Part shown: positions 44,928 to 56,988 of the stretch, in pieces
How positions within the stretch are numbered: position 1 is the first letter of the stretch
Layout of the letters: each line of letters opens with the position of its first letter
Assembly: GCA_963932465.1 (NCBI GenBank)
Contig: OZ010800.1
Coordinates: 32,056,852 to 32,120,851, forward strand
Source: Maratus speciosus
Lineage: Eukaryota > Arthropoda > Arachnida > Araneae > Salticidae
DNA length: 64,000 nucleotides
Direction of reading: 5' to 3'
The notes under the pieces: model-generated
The model's input: the letters and a program-made list of their open reading frames with translations, nothing else
What the model was told of the DNA's origin: nothing
The model's database searches: none
Made by a program: the position numbers and the translations under genes

Positions 44928-46610
44928 ACATGAAATGAAATACAGTGTACAGAATACATGTACTTATTATGAGGACGTTTTGTTCTTTAAAAGGCCGTTT
45001 TTAGATTACGTACAGTAGGAAAATTAAGTAACCAGGGACGAACAAAAACAAAAACAAAAAAACTCCAATGTTCTTTACGAAGATGTTGGATTTTATTAAG
45101 TCCAGGACAGCAGAGGGGAGAGGTACAACAGGGGGAACACAACAAGACACTTCTTAGTGCCACATACTCAGACCAACGTCAGAACAAAAGTGAGTTAATT
45201 ACGCAGTTAACATTCACTTGCTTGGCGGAATACAATATCGCCAATCTACAAGTATTTGCGCCATGCACAAGGGACATTTAAAAACATTGGCTAGTACGAT
45301 TTCGCCAAATACATGCTGAGAACTTCTTACATATTTGAATTGCGTAGGGATGCCAGATTGTGGGTAAATAGATTCCTGAATCGTGGGAAGTGCAAAGGTA
45401 GTCTGTGCATTGATACAAGTGCTATTAAATATAAAATAAAAAATGTTTCCGGATAACGACAAAGGGTGAAAACTGACAGAATCTTTAGGCGAAAAGGACA
45501 TGTAAAAATGTGGTTGCAGAAACAGATGCAGCTTGCAGCTGTTCCCAAAGTATGCCGCATTATAATATATATGAATGTAACAGTCTGAATGGTATAGTGC
45601 AGTGCGAAAATAAATCTAATGAATAGATTACATGTTAGTTGATTTCAAATGATGAATTACATTCATGACCCAATAAGGAAGTGAAAGAAGTTAAAATACT
45701 TTTGTTAATAACAGACAGCAGTAACGTTTTTCTACAAGGTTAAATCTCGTGTGAGAAAATCTCAAAGCAGAATTGAAGACTGAATCACTGATTTTATTTT
45801 ATTAAAGAAATGAGTAATTACAATAATTTAATTTAAATGTGAAGGGCTATTAATACAAGCGATATAGTTCTTAAATGTTAAATTTAATTTAGGGGTTACA
45901 CTGTGTGACTATAGTGCACTGAAATAAATAAAGTATTAAACAGAATTTTAATTGAAACTGCGGGGGGGGAGGGGGTATATAACGCAAACATATATAATGG
46001 GATAGTCGTTATACATGGGATCTCAAGTTAAGGGGGACATCTGTTTTTGATGGAAAGGAACGTTTCTTTGTAATAAAATGTTTCAACAAAGTGAAAAATC
46101 TCCTGATGCCAAGAGCAACACAGTTATATGCTCTGTGCCAAGAGCGTTTAGCAAGATATAGTCGAGAAAAAGGGTGGGGGGATCTGAAAAAAGAGATAAC
46201 ATTTTACCTTTTACCTTTGGATCTCACTTTTATGCTTTTTTCATTTTTTTCACTAAAAAATCCAAACTTGAAGAGGAGGACGAGTAGTCCCGTAGAGGAT
46301 ACAAAGTACCTGGTACAGATGGTACAGGTTAGATGGTACAAAGTACCTGGGCAAGGCTCTCCTACGGCGACTGGTTTCGGTCCTTGTTTAAAAATAAAAT
46401 AGAAAAAAAATATAATCATACTTTTTTACGTAAAATTTTTAGTTAAAATAGCTAATAAATAATACAATTATAAAGTCAAAATTTGCTGTTTTTTTATTTA
46501 AGTGTCTATAACGGAATTCTAGTTCAAACGGAAAAATTTCGTGATCCAACCAAAAAGGATATTATGCAATTATACTTCCTAAGACTGAAACAACCCGCCC
46601 TCATAGCATG
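44928..46610. other. Spacer with unsupported small ORFs
   Basis: 45050-45550 is less AT-rich than its surroundings. A minus ORF of 95 codons (45501-45214), with a C-terminal FKCPLCMAQILVDWRYC segment, matches no family I know. A plus ORF of 103 codons (46091-46402) ends in sequence containing a short repeat (GGTACAAAGTACCTGG). Neither has splice or codon evidence strong enough to call a gene. A G-run lies at 45961-45974. Confidence 0.3.
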
Positions 46611-46619
46611 CATGGTCAC

Positions 46620-46760
46620 AGTGACGTCATTGTGACGTCACTGTAAGTCACTGTGGTCCCGTCACAACTGTGATCAAAATGCCACCACTCAGTGATGTCA
46701 CATTGTGACTGATATGTGAACTTCTTAGAAAACTTTAAAAAATTACAAAAATTCTTCAAA
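46620..46760. repeat. GTGAC/GTCAC cluster with TGACGTCA palindromes
   Basis: TGACGTCA occurs twice within about 20 bases near 46630-46645, surrounded by GTCACTGTGG, GTCACAACTG and GTCACATTGTGAC. The density of this pentamer in both orientations is far above expectation and gives a potential for local hairpins. A similar but longer cluster lies at 55300-55640. Confidence 0.65.
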
Positions 46761-46899
46761 ACATGTTATTTACTGTAAAAAATATTTTTCTGGCAATTAA
46801 AAAAAAATTGTGACGTCAGTGTTATCTCACTGCATGTAACGTACGTCTCATTATGTCAAAAAAAAAACTACCATATTGTAAACTCACAGTGTGACAAAA

Positions 46900-47080
46900 C
46901 ATATGTTAAGATTAAAACGTTTTCACTTCAAACAATAAAAATAATTCAGTGTTAGTTTCCGGCTAATATTTCACAACGAAATTAAAAACTTCAGCAAAAA
47001 TGAACATAAATAAAACACAAATTTAATAGACATGTAATCCAACTGCTCGCTTAGACTACTAAAACTATTTGAATTTAAAA
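46900..47080. repeat. Duplicated segment, copy 1 left part
   Basis: ATTAAAAACTTCAGCAAAAA, ATAGACATGTAATCCAACTG and CTACTAAAACTATT match 52100-52209. In copy 2 this part runs directly into the segment matched by 49609-49865. In copy 1 it is separated from it by the 2.5-kb insertion. Confidence 0.8.
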
Positions 47081-47339
47081 AGTCCTTCCGGCCAGTGCCG
47101 GGAGGAAGAGGTAGCTTTCATTTTTCTTATTTTAAAAAGCCAACTTATATTATTCAAACACACGAAGCTCAATTTAGTGGAAACCGAATATAGGAGATTC
47201 AATACTAATTTTTATCAATACCAAATCATTATGAATGAGAATTTCGCGAAATTAGTCAGCTTTATCCAAGCTGCTTTTATTTACAGTAACTTATATTTGG
47301 CTGCCAAATTCGGCGATTTCTTAAAGTTCCTGCCCTTTT

Positions 47340-49380
47340 AAGACAACATGGTGGATGAGGCTAACCAGTGAACTTGGTCGAGACCTTAGTAATTGCTGTG
47401 CACATGCTCACTCACATCGGAATCGGTTGATATATACGAGTGCTGTCGCAGGCAAAAAATAAGATTTTTCAAAATGTCACCCACATTAGAAATTGAAACT
47501 GTTATATCTGAGCCATTTTTTAAGATAAAGACAAACAAAAAATGCCCGTGAATGCTTATATCAAGGTCAAATACTTAAGAAAGAAACCTTTTTCAATTTC
47601 TAATTTTTTTGCACCTCACTTTAAATATAATTTCTTAAAATTTAATGGCCGCCATTTTGAAACAAGATGGCCGATGAAGCTGGCCAGCGAACTTGGTTGA
47701 GATATTGATGTATACTATCCACATGCCTTCTTCCATCGAAATAGGTGAATACGTGTGTTATCGCGTGATAAATACAAGATCGTTTCAAAGTGTTAGCCAT
47801 GCTAGAAATTTCAAGTGCTATAATTCAACTATTTTTTAAGATATAAACAAAAGAACAAATTTTCAGAAACAAAAACTGCGCCAGAATCTTTTTATCAAGG
47901 CCAAACACACAAATTTTTTTTTTCATTTCTCCAATTTTTTAATACTTTATTTTAAATTTTAAATTAAAAACTAAAACTACACTCTGTGGTTGTACAATCC
48001 AAGAAGGATCTGGGCCGACAGTGCCCATCTCTGTTTTCTTGACCCTGGGCCCCGAGGTGCTATGCAGCATGCGTCCCGGCCAGGTGGTCAACCTAACGCG
48101 AGACCCTCGGTGTTTAGTTCCCAAGCAAGCTTGGTACTCATTTTATCGACCCCTAAGGGATGAAAGGCTGAGTGAACCTTGCCCAGTCGGGAGTCGAACT
48201 CTCGACCTGCGGTGCGGCAGACAGGCGTGCTGAAATTTTAAATTACTTTTTTTTAAATGGTAACCCTTTTGAAACAAGATGGCGAATGAAGCTGGCCAAC
48301 GAACTCGGTCGAGACATTGGTATGTACTATGTACAGACCAAGTTACATCCAAATCGGCTCATAAATACGCCTGTTATCGCGTGACAAAAATCAGGTCGTT
48401 TTAAAATGTCATCCACAATAGAAATTCAAAATGCTATAACTCAGCCATTTTTTTAGATATAGACGAAACAAAACCTGTTCCGGAATCTCTGTATTAAGGT
48501 CAAACACATACAAAGAAAATCTTTTTCATTTTCCAAATTTTTGGTATCTCATTTTAAATTTTAAATTTTTTAAATTTTTTTAAATGGCCGCCATTTTGAA
48601 AGAAGATGGCGGATGAAGCTGGCCAACGAACTCGGACGAGACATTGGTGTGTACTATGTACACACCGAATTACATCCAAATCGGTTCATAAATACATCTG
48701 TTATCACGTGACAAAAATCAGGACGCTTCAAAATGTCAGCCACGCTAGAAATTCAAAATGCTATAACTCAGCCATTTTTTAAGATATAGACGAAACAAAA
48801 ACTGCTCCCGAGTCTTTTTATCAAGGTCAAACACATAAGAAAAAAATATTTTTTCAATTTTCAATTTTTTGGTACCACATTTCAAATTTAAATTTTTCTT
48901 AAAAATTTAAATGGCCGCCATTTTTAAACAAGATGGCGGATGATGCTGGCCAACGAACTCGGTCGAGACATTGGTATGTACTATGTATAAACGAAGTTAC
49001 ATCCAAATCGGTTCATAAATACGCCTTTTATCGCGTGACAAAATTCAGGACGTTTCAAAATGTCAGCCACGCTAGAAATTCAAAATGCTATAACTCAGCC
49101 ATTTTTTGAGATATAGACAAAACAAAAACTGCTCCGGAGTCTTTGTATAAAGATCAAATACATAAGAAAAAAATATTTTTAAATATTTTTCCATTTTCAA
49201 TTTTTTGGTACCACATTTCAAATTTTAAATTAAAAAAAAAATTTTTAAATGGCCGCCATTTTGAAACAAAATGGCGGATGAAGCTGGCCAACGAACTCGG
49301 TCGAGACATTGGTGTGTACTATGTACACACCGAATTACATCCAAATCGGTTCATAAATACGAGAGTTACAGTGTGACATA
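47340..49380. repeat. ~327-bp tandem array
   Basis: Units start near ATGGCCGCCATTTTGAAACA at 47645, 48257, 48584, 48911 and 49249, plus a worn copy at about 47340. Spacing is 327, 327 and 338 bases where undisturbed. The 612-base gap between the 47645 and 48257 units is one unit plus the SINE. Each unit has GAAGCTGGCCAACGAACTCG, CATCCAAATCGGTTCATAAA and GCTATAACTCAGCCATTTTT. Short ORFs are shared repeat frames. Confidence 0.9.
47967..48232 (-). mobile_element. tRNA-derived SINE, 5'-truncated
   Basis: Flanked by a 13-bp direct repeat, AAATTTTAAATTA (47954-47966 and 48233-48245), as left by LINE-mediated insertion. Minus-strand reading: a tRNA anticodon-arm-like head (GCACGCCTGTCTGCC), B box GAGTTCGACTCCC, then TCATCCCTTAGGGGTCGATA and AATGAGTACCAAGC, a conserved central block that I recall from invertebrate tRNA SINEs. 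A unique body and an A/T-rich tail follow. The A box is missing, so the copy is 5'-truncated. It lies in one unit of the 327-bp array and so postdates that unit. Confidence 0.85.
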
Positions 49381-49384
49381 GGTC

Positions 49385-49480
<96 letters not shown>
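49385..49480. repeat. Long (TA)n microsatellite
   Basis: About 95 bases of nearly pure TA, broken once by GGATA, between the tandem array and the hairpin-bearing end. Confidence 0.97.
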
Positions 49481-49608
49481 ATTTTGAACGGAGGGTGGTT
49501 TCGGGGTCTGGGGGTCATGATCGATGAAAATATACCAAAATTTTTTGAAATCGCTTTCCTCCGAACGGCTGCAATAGGTAGCTTTTTGTAATGAAAGCTA
49601 CCTAAAAC

Positions 49609-49865
49609 TGCTGTATGTAGTAAAATATTTGGCGATCATTTCGACTATTAACTCTTGGAATGTTGCTAATAAGAAAGTATCGCTATTGAATTTTATAACT
49701 TTATTTGAATACATAATTGATATACTTCATATAAAAATGTTTTTTGGTGTTATTAGTGGTCAATCTAAAAAATGTATTAACTGTAAATACATATTAGATA
49801 TTTCAATAATAAGAAAATGTTTTCCTCCTGTATTCTATTATCCGGGAAGTTGGTTTGTTATTTAT
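49609..49865. repeat. Duplicated segment, copy 1 right part
   Basis: GTAGTAAAATATTTGGCGAT, GAATGTTGCTAATA, TTATTTGAATACATAATTGA and TCCTGTATTCTATTATCCGG match 52225-52465 at high identity. The 111-codon plus ORF at 49629-49964 covers this, but the homologous frame is not conserved in the other copy, so it is probably not a gene. Confidence 0.8.
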
Positions 49866-52090
49866 AAATTATTCTTATCAGCGGAAATGGCAGAAATTAA
49901 TACACAGGTGAAGAATGCAAAGATTTGTTTGTGTGTAGGTATGGGAAGGGACGGAGTTTTGTAATAAAGTAATGCTTTATTATAATAAATAAAAACACTT
50001 GCATATTTTCAGTAATAAATTTTTCTGCTAGTATTTAATTATTTTAAGTAATTCTTAAAATTTTTTTTTTGCTTCTTGTGTCACACTTTTGAAATAAATT
50101 TAACTTTTTAATTATTCATATTTATATATATATTTTTTTGTTTCTAGAAATTCATTTCGAAAAATACTGTTATTTTACTCTAGAGGAAATTAAAATAGAA
50201 AAAAAGAGTAATGAGAGCCTGATTCTCCCCCCTCCCCCACTAAAAACATTATTTCGCCAGTTATTTTATTTCTTTTTTATGCACATATTTACGTTCACTA
50301 CGTATAATATAAACTTTACTTTTCTATTTTCAAAAGATCTTGCATTATTGCATATTAAAATGAATTTTAAATACTCTAAAATGTAAACATTGTTTACTTT
50401 GTTATACTTCCCGTATTACTATAATTATTGTCATATTTGGCAAAAAAGTAGCTTTACAAAACTTAAAATATGAACTATTTTGAAACATACCGAAAAAAAG
50501 TTAAATGCATAAAAAAATTCTTGAAACAAGAAATTTGAATTGGAACTATGCTTATAAAAATATTACGTCATATAAAAGTATAAGAACGGAAAATACATCT
50601 GTCTTTTGCTTTGATAAAAAAAAAGAGCGCTAAACCGCAGACGATAAAAACAATTAAAGACAACATATTGCGTTTAATCTTTGGAATAGACGGAGGGAGT
50701 TTTTTTTTTTTTTTTTTTTGCTGGACAATAGTTAGTGTTGTCTGTCAGATATAAACATTTAACCTAAAAAAAATCCTAGGAATAATCAATCCAAGAACTT
50801 TAGACAAAAATATCTGTTCGAGATAAGTACACTAGCTTTGGTGTGGTTTAAAATGATTCCCATCATTGCTTTTGTATTTATTATTGGAGATATTTTCAAT
50901 TTCCAACTTCCAAAATTCGTTCTTTCTAAAACATGGATTACATTGGAATTTAAAGAACGGCGTCAAGGAAAGAAAAAGGTATGAAAACATATTTTATTTC
51001 AGAGTTTGCTTTTCTTTAAATTATAACGATTTTAGTATTTTCTTATAAACATTTCATTAACCTAATAAAGTTTAGTAGATTTATTATTTAATTTATTGAT
51101 ATAAATGACTGTCTATCAAAAATTTTAATCAGATGATTAAAATCAATTATATAAATTTATTTTACTCAGATTTGTTTTCCTTTAATATATTATAGGTTAA
51201 AATCATATGTTTTCTCAAACTTTAAAATGACGTAGAAAAATATTATAATCAAAGTTTAACATAATTAGCAAATATTTAAATGTCTTTAACGTACTAAATA
51301 AAAAGGCCTTTTTATAGAATAAAATTTTTTAACGGTCTGAAACAATTTGCGTTGCACATTTTTATTTAAAAATTAATATCTGTTCAGAAAATATATTTAG
51401 AAGAAATAAGAATTTTTTTACATAATGGAGAAGTACAATTTAAAGGATATCATGCACTTGTAGTATTAAGGGGCGAAAAATCAGTGTTAATAAATATTAT
51501 TCGATGTGAGAAAAGTCATAAAAATTTATAAAGATATATCCTTAGCTGCTAAGAACTTTTCTGTTAAACATTATGAACGAAAAGGTTTCAAAGTAAACCG
51601 GTGTTTCAATTTGTTGACAAATATAGAAATTATGCTACCCAGTGGGAATTTAAATATGGTTTTATTGAAAGATTTTAATTATTAAAAAACATATCCATGT
51701 ACTTGAATGAATGAAGCTAAAATGTAAAATATATTTCATTATTTATTTTTTTTATTCTGGATACTTTTAATATTTTATTTCCTGAATGGTTTTATACGCA
51801 TAAACTTCAAAATATCTATACTATACACTCTATTAGAAAACATGATTAAAGGGGGCTTGTTATTTATAATTATCATCTAATCCTGTAAATAAAATAATAA
51901 TAATAATAATAATAATCCAACGTGTGTTTCTATTTTGTGCTTATGGTTTGAATTTTTATACTTTATTCACATAAAAATGGCTAACTATTTTATATTATTT
52001 TCATTATTTTTTATTTTACTGTGTCATATAAAAGTAAATATGATTACCTGCATTTGTAACAGACTGTATATATAAAATTTTCACCACACG
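49866..52090. other. AT-rich spacer, no gene seen
   Basis: Low-complexity AT DNA with a T-run at 50700-50719 and an (AAT)n tract at about 51892-51916. Small ORFs (82 and 60 codons) are Phe/Lys/Ile-rich and unsupported. Confidence 0.5.
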
Positions 52091-52099
52091 TTATTCTAA

Positions 52100-52465
52100 A
52101 ACCTTTATAGTAAATTAAAAACTTCATCAAAAAATGTACATAAATTAAACACGAATTTTATAAACATGTAATTGAACTGCTCGCTTAAACTACTAAAACT
52201 ATTAGAATAAAAAAAAAAAAAAAACTGCTGTGGGTAGTAAAATCTTTGGCGATTTCTTCGACTATTAAGTCTTTGAATGTTGCTAATATGAAAGTATTGC
52301 TATTGAATTTCAAAACTTTATTTGAATACATAATTGATATTTTTCATATAAAAAGGCTTTTTGGTGTTATTAGTCAAGGGTGTTAATTGTAAATATATAA
52401 TAGAGATTTCAATAATAAAATAAACGTTTTTCTCCTGTATTCTATAATACGGGAAGTTGTACTGT
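52100..52465. repeat. Duplicated segment, copy 2 (uninterrupted)
   Basis: Carries the left and right parts of the duplication side by side, joined by an A-run (52208-52224), and so acts as a paralogous empty site for the 2.5-kb insertion in copy 1. Copy 2 lacks any satellite, TA tract or hairpin. Confidence 0.8.
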
Positions 52466-53884
52466 TCCTGATAATATCAGAGCTATAGTGGTCTTGGCAA
52501 CGGACATCTAGTCATATAGATCCTAAACGAATTGTATAAAAAATTTCACATTAGACTCCGAATGGAGTAGCTGCAGTGCATAAACATTTAATGATTGTTG
52601 TTTCCTAAAAATCTTAGACAGTAAGAGTTGTTATTATTGTTACTATATAATTTCATAAATAAAAATGTAATTTTGGAAATTAATTTTTAAAGTTTTTTTT
52701 TTAATAACCAAAAGATGTTTTTAAATATGTGTTTTACTGCAAGCAGACTTTGGTATAAAATGAATTAACCTTTTGTATCCCCTCACCGTGCTGCATATTT
52801 GCAACATACCCTAAAGTCAAGGTGAATTATACATATAGTGAAAAAAAATCATAATTAAAAAAAATGGATTTTTAAAAATTTAAATCAGATTTAGATTTTT
52901 TAAAATTTAAATCGGATTTTTATGATTTTTTTCCTGCATTAAAACATGGACTAGCTTTCAATACTTTGGGGTTTCTAAAACAATTAAACCTCTAATTGCT
53001 AAGATAACAACACCATTAATTTTCATTAGTAGTATGCAATAATGTTACATACATTGATATATTGTAATAATTATCTAAAACTGTATTAAATACTATTCAT
53101 ATTTACAGTTATTAAAACTATTAATCTCTGCACTTAATATCAAATTGTTGACAATGTTTGAAATTAATCATTTTTTCAACAATTAACTTTCTAATTAGAA
53201 AAAAAAATTATTTTCATGCTTTAATTCCTAAAATGATAATTTGATATTCATTATAGAAAAAAAGGGATGCTAGTTCAGTTAAAACAGAGAATTACATCAC
53301 GAGTAAATGTATTAGTAATGTGTTTAGTAATAATATAAGAAAAAGGTATATAATTTGTTAATATGATGAACAAAGTGACATTAATTTTTAAGGATTTTAT
53401 AAATTACAAATTGAAAAATACAATTAAATAGCGACATGATTTAACAATAGCTTGTATTTTCTAAAGAAATAAAGTTCTATAATTTTTGCAAGGTCTTGGG
53501 CACACCGGTTTAAAAATACTGTGATATGGGGAAGTTTTTTACAAGAAATCTCTGATTGCAACTAAAGGTGAATTTCACTATTTTTTTTTAAAAAAAGGGT
53601 GTATTTCGCCTATGTTAAAAAGAGCAGGGTGCTGCTACTTTAAAAAATGGCCTAGAGGGAGCAGTAAGTAGTTGCAGAATTAATAAAAACTGCAAATAAG
53701 CATCATTTAGTTAGTGGCACAAATAAGCATATATGTATATCCCTGTATATGGCATAATAAAACGTGTGTATATGATATATATTGTGCGTCAACTGTTCAG
53801 GGCTCGCATTTCTCCTAAAATTCCTAAATTTCCTAACTGTTATTTTACTCCATAAAATTCCCGAAAATCTCCTAAAGTTTTCTT
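52466..53884. other. AT-rich spacer, no gene seen
   Basis: 52855-52935 contains a few ATTTAAATC-type short repeats. 53800-53900 has repeated TCCTAAA/TCCTAAATTTCC motifs. No ORF, TIR or RNA gene was found. Confidence 0.5.
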
Positions 53885-55170
53885 TTTGTTCCTAAAATTA
53901 TACATTAGATCGTTAACTCCGTAAATCGCAAAGTATTTCGAGATCGCCAAAATTTGATCGAAAAACATCGTGAATTTTGGCAAATAGTAACCGAAAAAGA
54001 CACGTATTTCGTCAAAAGGTCGCTAAAAAAACACGAATTTCGTCAAACGATCGTGATATAAACACGAATTTAGTCAAAAGATCGCGGAATAAAGCGAATT
54101 TCCACAAAGAATTGGGGAAAAAACTCAAATTTCGTCTAAGGGGAAAAAGCGTCCCTTTCACTGGGGAAAAAGCGAATTTCGACAAAGAATCTAAAAAAAC
54201 ACTCGGATTTCGTCTAAGGATCACGGGGGGGGGGGGGGGAACTAATTTCTTCAAGGGATCGCGATTGCCAGAAGATCTCGATAAAAACGCGAATTTCTTC
54301 AAAAAATTCCGGAATAAACGTGAATTTCGATAAAGAATCGCGAAAAAAAACTCCTTAAATTTCGTCAAAAAATCACGGAAAAAAAAGAATTTCATCTAAT
54401 AATCGCGGGAAAAAAGTGAATTTCGTCAAGAGATCATGGAAAAAACGCGAATTTCATCTAAGAATCGCAAATTTTGTCAAAAGATTGTAGAAAAAACGCG
54501 AATTTTGTCAAAAGGTCGCGAATAACACGCGAATTTTGTCAAAGGATAGCGAAAGAAACGTGAAATTGTGTCAATAAAATCGTGCAAATACGATGAATTT
54601 CGATTAAAGAATCGCTGAAAAACGTGAATTTCGTCAAAGGACCGAGACAATCGCAAAACCTAATAAATCTCGCATTTAAGGTGAATTTCGTCAAAGGATC
54701 GCGAAAAAATGCAATTTTCGTCAAAAGATCGTGGGAAAAAAAACGAATTTCATCTAAAAATAGCAAATTTTGTCAAAAGATTGTTGAAAAAATGCGAATT
54801 TCGTCAATGGACCGCAACAAAGGCGAAATTTTGTAAATAAATCGCGAATAAGGCGAATTTTGTCAAAAGTTCGCGAAAATAATTTTCATTTCTTCAAAAG
54901 GTCGTGAAAAAAAAGTGACTTTCATCTAAGAATCTCAATTTCATCAAAAGGTTGAAGAAAAGACGTGAATTTCGTAAAAGGATCGCGAAAAAAGCGAATT
55001 TCGTCAAAGCATAGCGAAAAAAGCGAATTTCATCAAAACATAGCGAAAAAAGCGAGTTTCGTCAAAGGATAGCGAAAAATCGTGAAATTTTGTCAATAAA
55101 TCGAGCAAATAAGACGAATTTCGCCGAAAGATCACGAAAAAAACGCAAATTTCGACAAAGGATCGTGAAA
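53885..55170. repeat. ~30-bp minisatellite array (GAATTTCGTCAAARGATCGC)
   Basis: Roughly 40 imperfect units built on GCGAATTTCGTCAAAGGATC followed by GCGAAAAAA run for about 1.3 kb, with unit length mostly 28-34 bases. A G-run interrupts at 54225-54239. Apparent ORFs on both strands (118 and 127 codons) are open only because the unit lacks stops in some frames, and their peptides are simple repeats. The CpG-bearing TCGCGA core is conspicuous in otherwise AT-rich DNA. Confidence 0.92.
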
Positions 55171-55299
55171 AAAGCATTCTGAAAATTTTCTGTGAACTTC
55201 AGAATTTTCTTTTACTCATAATTACTCCTGCCTCCATTTTCGAGGTTCATTGATTCGACTCGAATAGCGATTTCATTTTTCAATAAATGTCTTGCATCT

Positions 55300-55640
55300 T
55301 AACGCTGTCACAACATTGTCATTGTAGTCACATATTCGTCACAAAGTTAATGGCAAAATCGTCACAAATCACACAATTTTCACAAAATTGTCACAATGTG
55401 ACTTCACAACATTGTCACTGTCGTCACAGAATCATCACAGTGTTAATGATAATTTCGTCACAAATGACACATATTTCACAAATTGGTCTTACCGTGACTT
55501 CGCAAATTGGTCACAATGTGACGTCGCAAATGAGCTCTAAAACGGCCATAACGGCTTCACATTCTAGTCACTATGACTTCACATCGACGGTCACAAAGTC
55601 ACAGCGTGACTTCACATCGACGTCACCGTAACGTCACCAT
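55300..55640. repeat. GTCAC/GTGAC-rich repeat
   Basis: More than twenty GTCAC or GTGAC pentamers in 340 bases, in irregular units such as CGTCACAAA and CATTGTCAC, with a duplicated TGACTTCACATCGACG near 55570-55620. It follows the minisatellite with only about 130 bases between and resembles the cluster at 46620-46760. Confidence 0.8.
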
Positions 55641-55669
55641 GCCTTACGGGCCTCTAAGACGATAGTTTT

Positions 55670-56125
55670 ACTGAGTATTTGCATGTCGTCTTAGCAGGTT
55701 TTATTGTATTATACCTATGTTGTGGGAGGAGGAGGGCCCGCATTCGAATTACTAACGGGTCCCGCGGTCTCTCTGTATGGCCCTGGTGGGTGATACACGA
55801 TAACTCTTCCCTCATAAATGCACCAATTCCCGACGGAACCGGTTTCGAAAGTGAAAGTAACTTTAAAAACATAAAGAAGTCAAGAAAGGGGGGGGGGGAT
55901 AAAAAAACTTTTTTTACCCTTGTTTCTTTTTTTTCAATTTTTTTTTAAATTTAGCAGGTTTAACTGTTTTATACTTACATTGTGGAAGGAGGAGGGGCCG
56001 CATTCGAATTACTATCAGAGCTCGCGGTCTCTTTGTACGGCCCTGGGGGGGATTACACGACAATCCTTCCCTTCTAAATGCACAAATCTCTGGCGTAACT
56101 GTACGCTCGTTACGATCAATATTTT
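55670..56125. repeat. Direct repeat of ~165 bp
   Basis: CTTAGCAGGTTTTATTGTAT at about 55690 and TTAGCAGGTTTAACTGTTTT at about 55954 begin parallel blocks that share GGAGGAGG...CCGCATTCGAATTACTA, CGCGGTCTCT and GGCCCTGG. The second copy is offset by about 265 bases. A minus-strand ORF across copy 1 (55872-55654) is interrupted in copy 2, so coding is unlikely. A G-run (55889-55898) and poly-T separate the copies. Confidence 0.75.
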
Positions 56126-56484
56126 AAAGTGGAATTGAATTAAGTACGAAACTCATTTCCATCTAGAGGTTACAACCCCCCCCCCCCCCACATGCCCCTA
56201 TTATTTTTGTCCTCTTTATTTTCACGAATTTATGAGCCTTAAAAGAAATAATCACTATATACATGCATGCATGCAAAAAATAATAATAATACTAATAATA
56301 ATAATCATAATAATAAATAACATTTTAACTTACCCAACTGATTTTGAAATCCGCACTGACTGCGATCAAGACTCCTTATGATCCTCGTCATTGTAACAAA
56401 GAAAGCGACGATTTCGCAAGTGTGCCCAAATGTATTCTCAATCTGTTCTCAAATGTGTTTCCAAGTTTAGATCCTGAGCTGAAC

Positions 56485-56600
56485 ACTTTTGGTACACTTT
56501 CGGAACACTGTCGGAACACTTTCTTTATAGCGGAACACATTCGGAACACATTAAGGTAACTGGAACACTTATTTTGAATCAAAGTGTTCCAAATATGTTT
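56485..56600. repeat. Short CGGAACAC repeat
   Basis: CGGAACACT/CGGAACACA occurs four times between 56500 and 56552, with GGAACACTT and inverted AAGTGTTCC near 56563-56590. It is a small cluster able to form a hairpin. Confidence 0.7.
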
Positions 56601-56988
56601 TCAATGTGTTCTGGGAATTTGCAGTGAATTACACAGTGACGTCAAAGTGTAACTGAGCAACAGTACAGTTCGGTAGTCATTTCGACATGGCTTTAGTGAT
56701 TTCAGATAATTTGTAGGGTCAACTATGAAGTTACTATGATTTCTCAAGCTTCGAAGACAGTTGTCCCAGCGTTATTTTTAATTAATTTATTTATTTTTTA
56801 CATTTGCGACCACTATTTTAGAATAAAAATATCCGTGGCAGATTACTTTAAAGTCACCAACAGAAATATATTAGAAATTTTACTGTTTTATAGTGTATAA
56901 CAATGGTATCAAAAGTAAACAAATAAAACAAAATAAGAATGCTGTGAGCCTTGGGCACATACCTACATAATTGAAATCTTTGTTTATA

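Larger units (their letters stand above)
47081..49608. mobile_element. 2.5-kb insertion carrying a tandem array (hairpin-ended repeat, copy B)
   Basis: Its limits are given by comparison with the uninterrupted copy at 52100-52465. The right end is the hairpin AGGTAGCTTT...AAAGCTACCT (49576-49603), preceded by the inverse of GATCATGACCCC and of CCACCCTCCGTTC, as in copies A (29511) and C (61524). The left end holds AGGTAGCTTTCATTTTT (47109-47125) in inverted relation. Inside are a ~327-bp tandem array, a SINE and a long (TA)n tract. No protein is encoded. Confidence 0.65.

Noticed and set aside
45214..45501. 95-codon minus ORF with a CPLC motif
   Set aside because: A single Cys pair, no family resemblance and an overlapping ORF in another frame; recorded only in the spacer entry.
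46091..46402. 103-codon plus ORF
   Set aside because: No recognisable domain, partly over a short GGTACAAAGTACC-type repeat, and an opposite-strand ORF of similar length.
48021..48384. Plus and minus ORFs of about 70 codons at 48.0-48.4 kb
   Set aside because: They are translations of the SINE and of the 327-bp tandem unit.
49629..49964. 111-codon plus ORF
   Set aside because: The duplicated copy at 52225-52465 has stops or shifts in the corresponding frame, so it is unlikely to be under protein-coding constraint.
53977..54395. Overlapping 118- and 127-codon ORFs on opposite strands
   Set aside because: Both are translations of the ~30-bp minisatellite and have repetitive, low-complexity peptides; no protein evidence.
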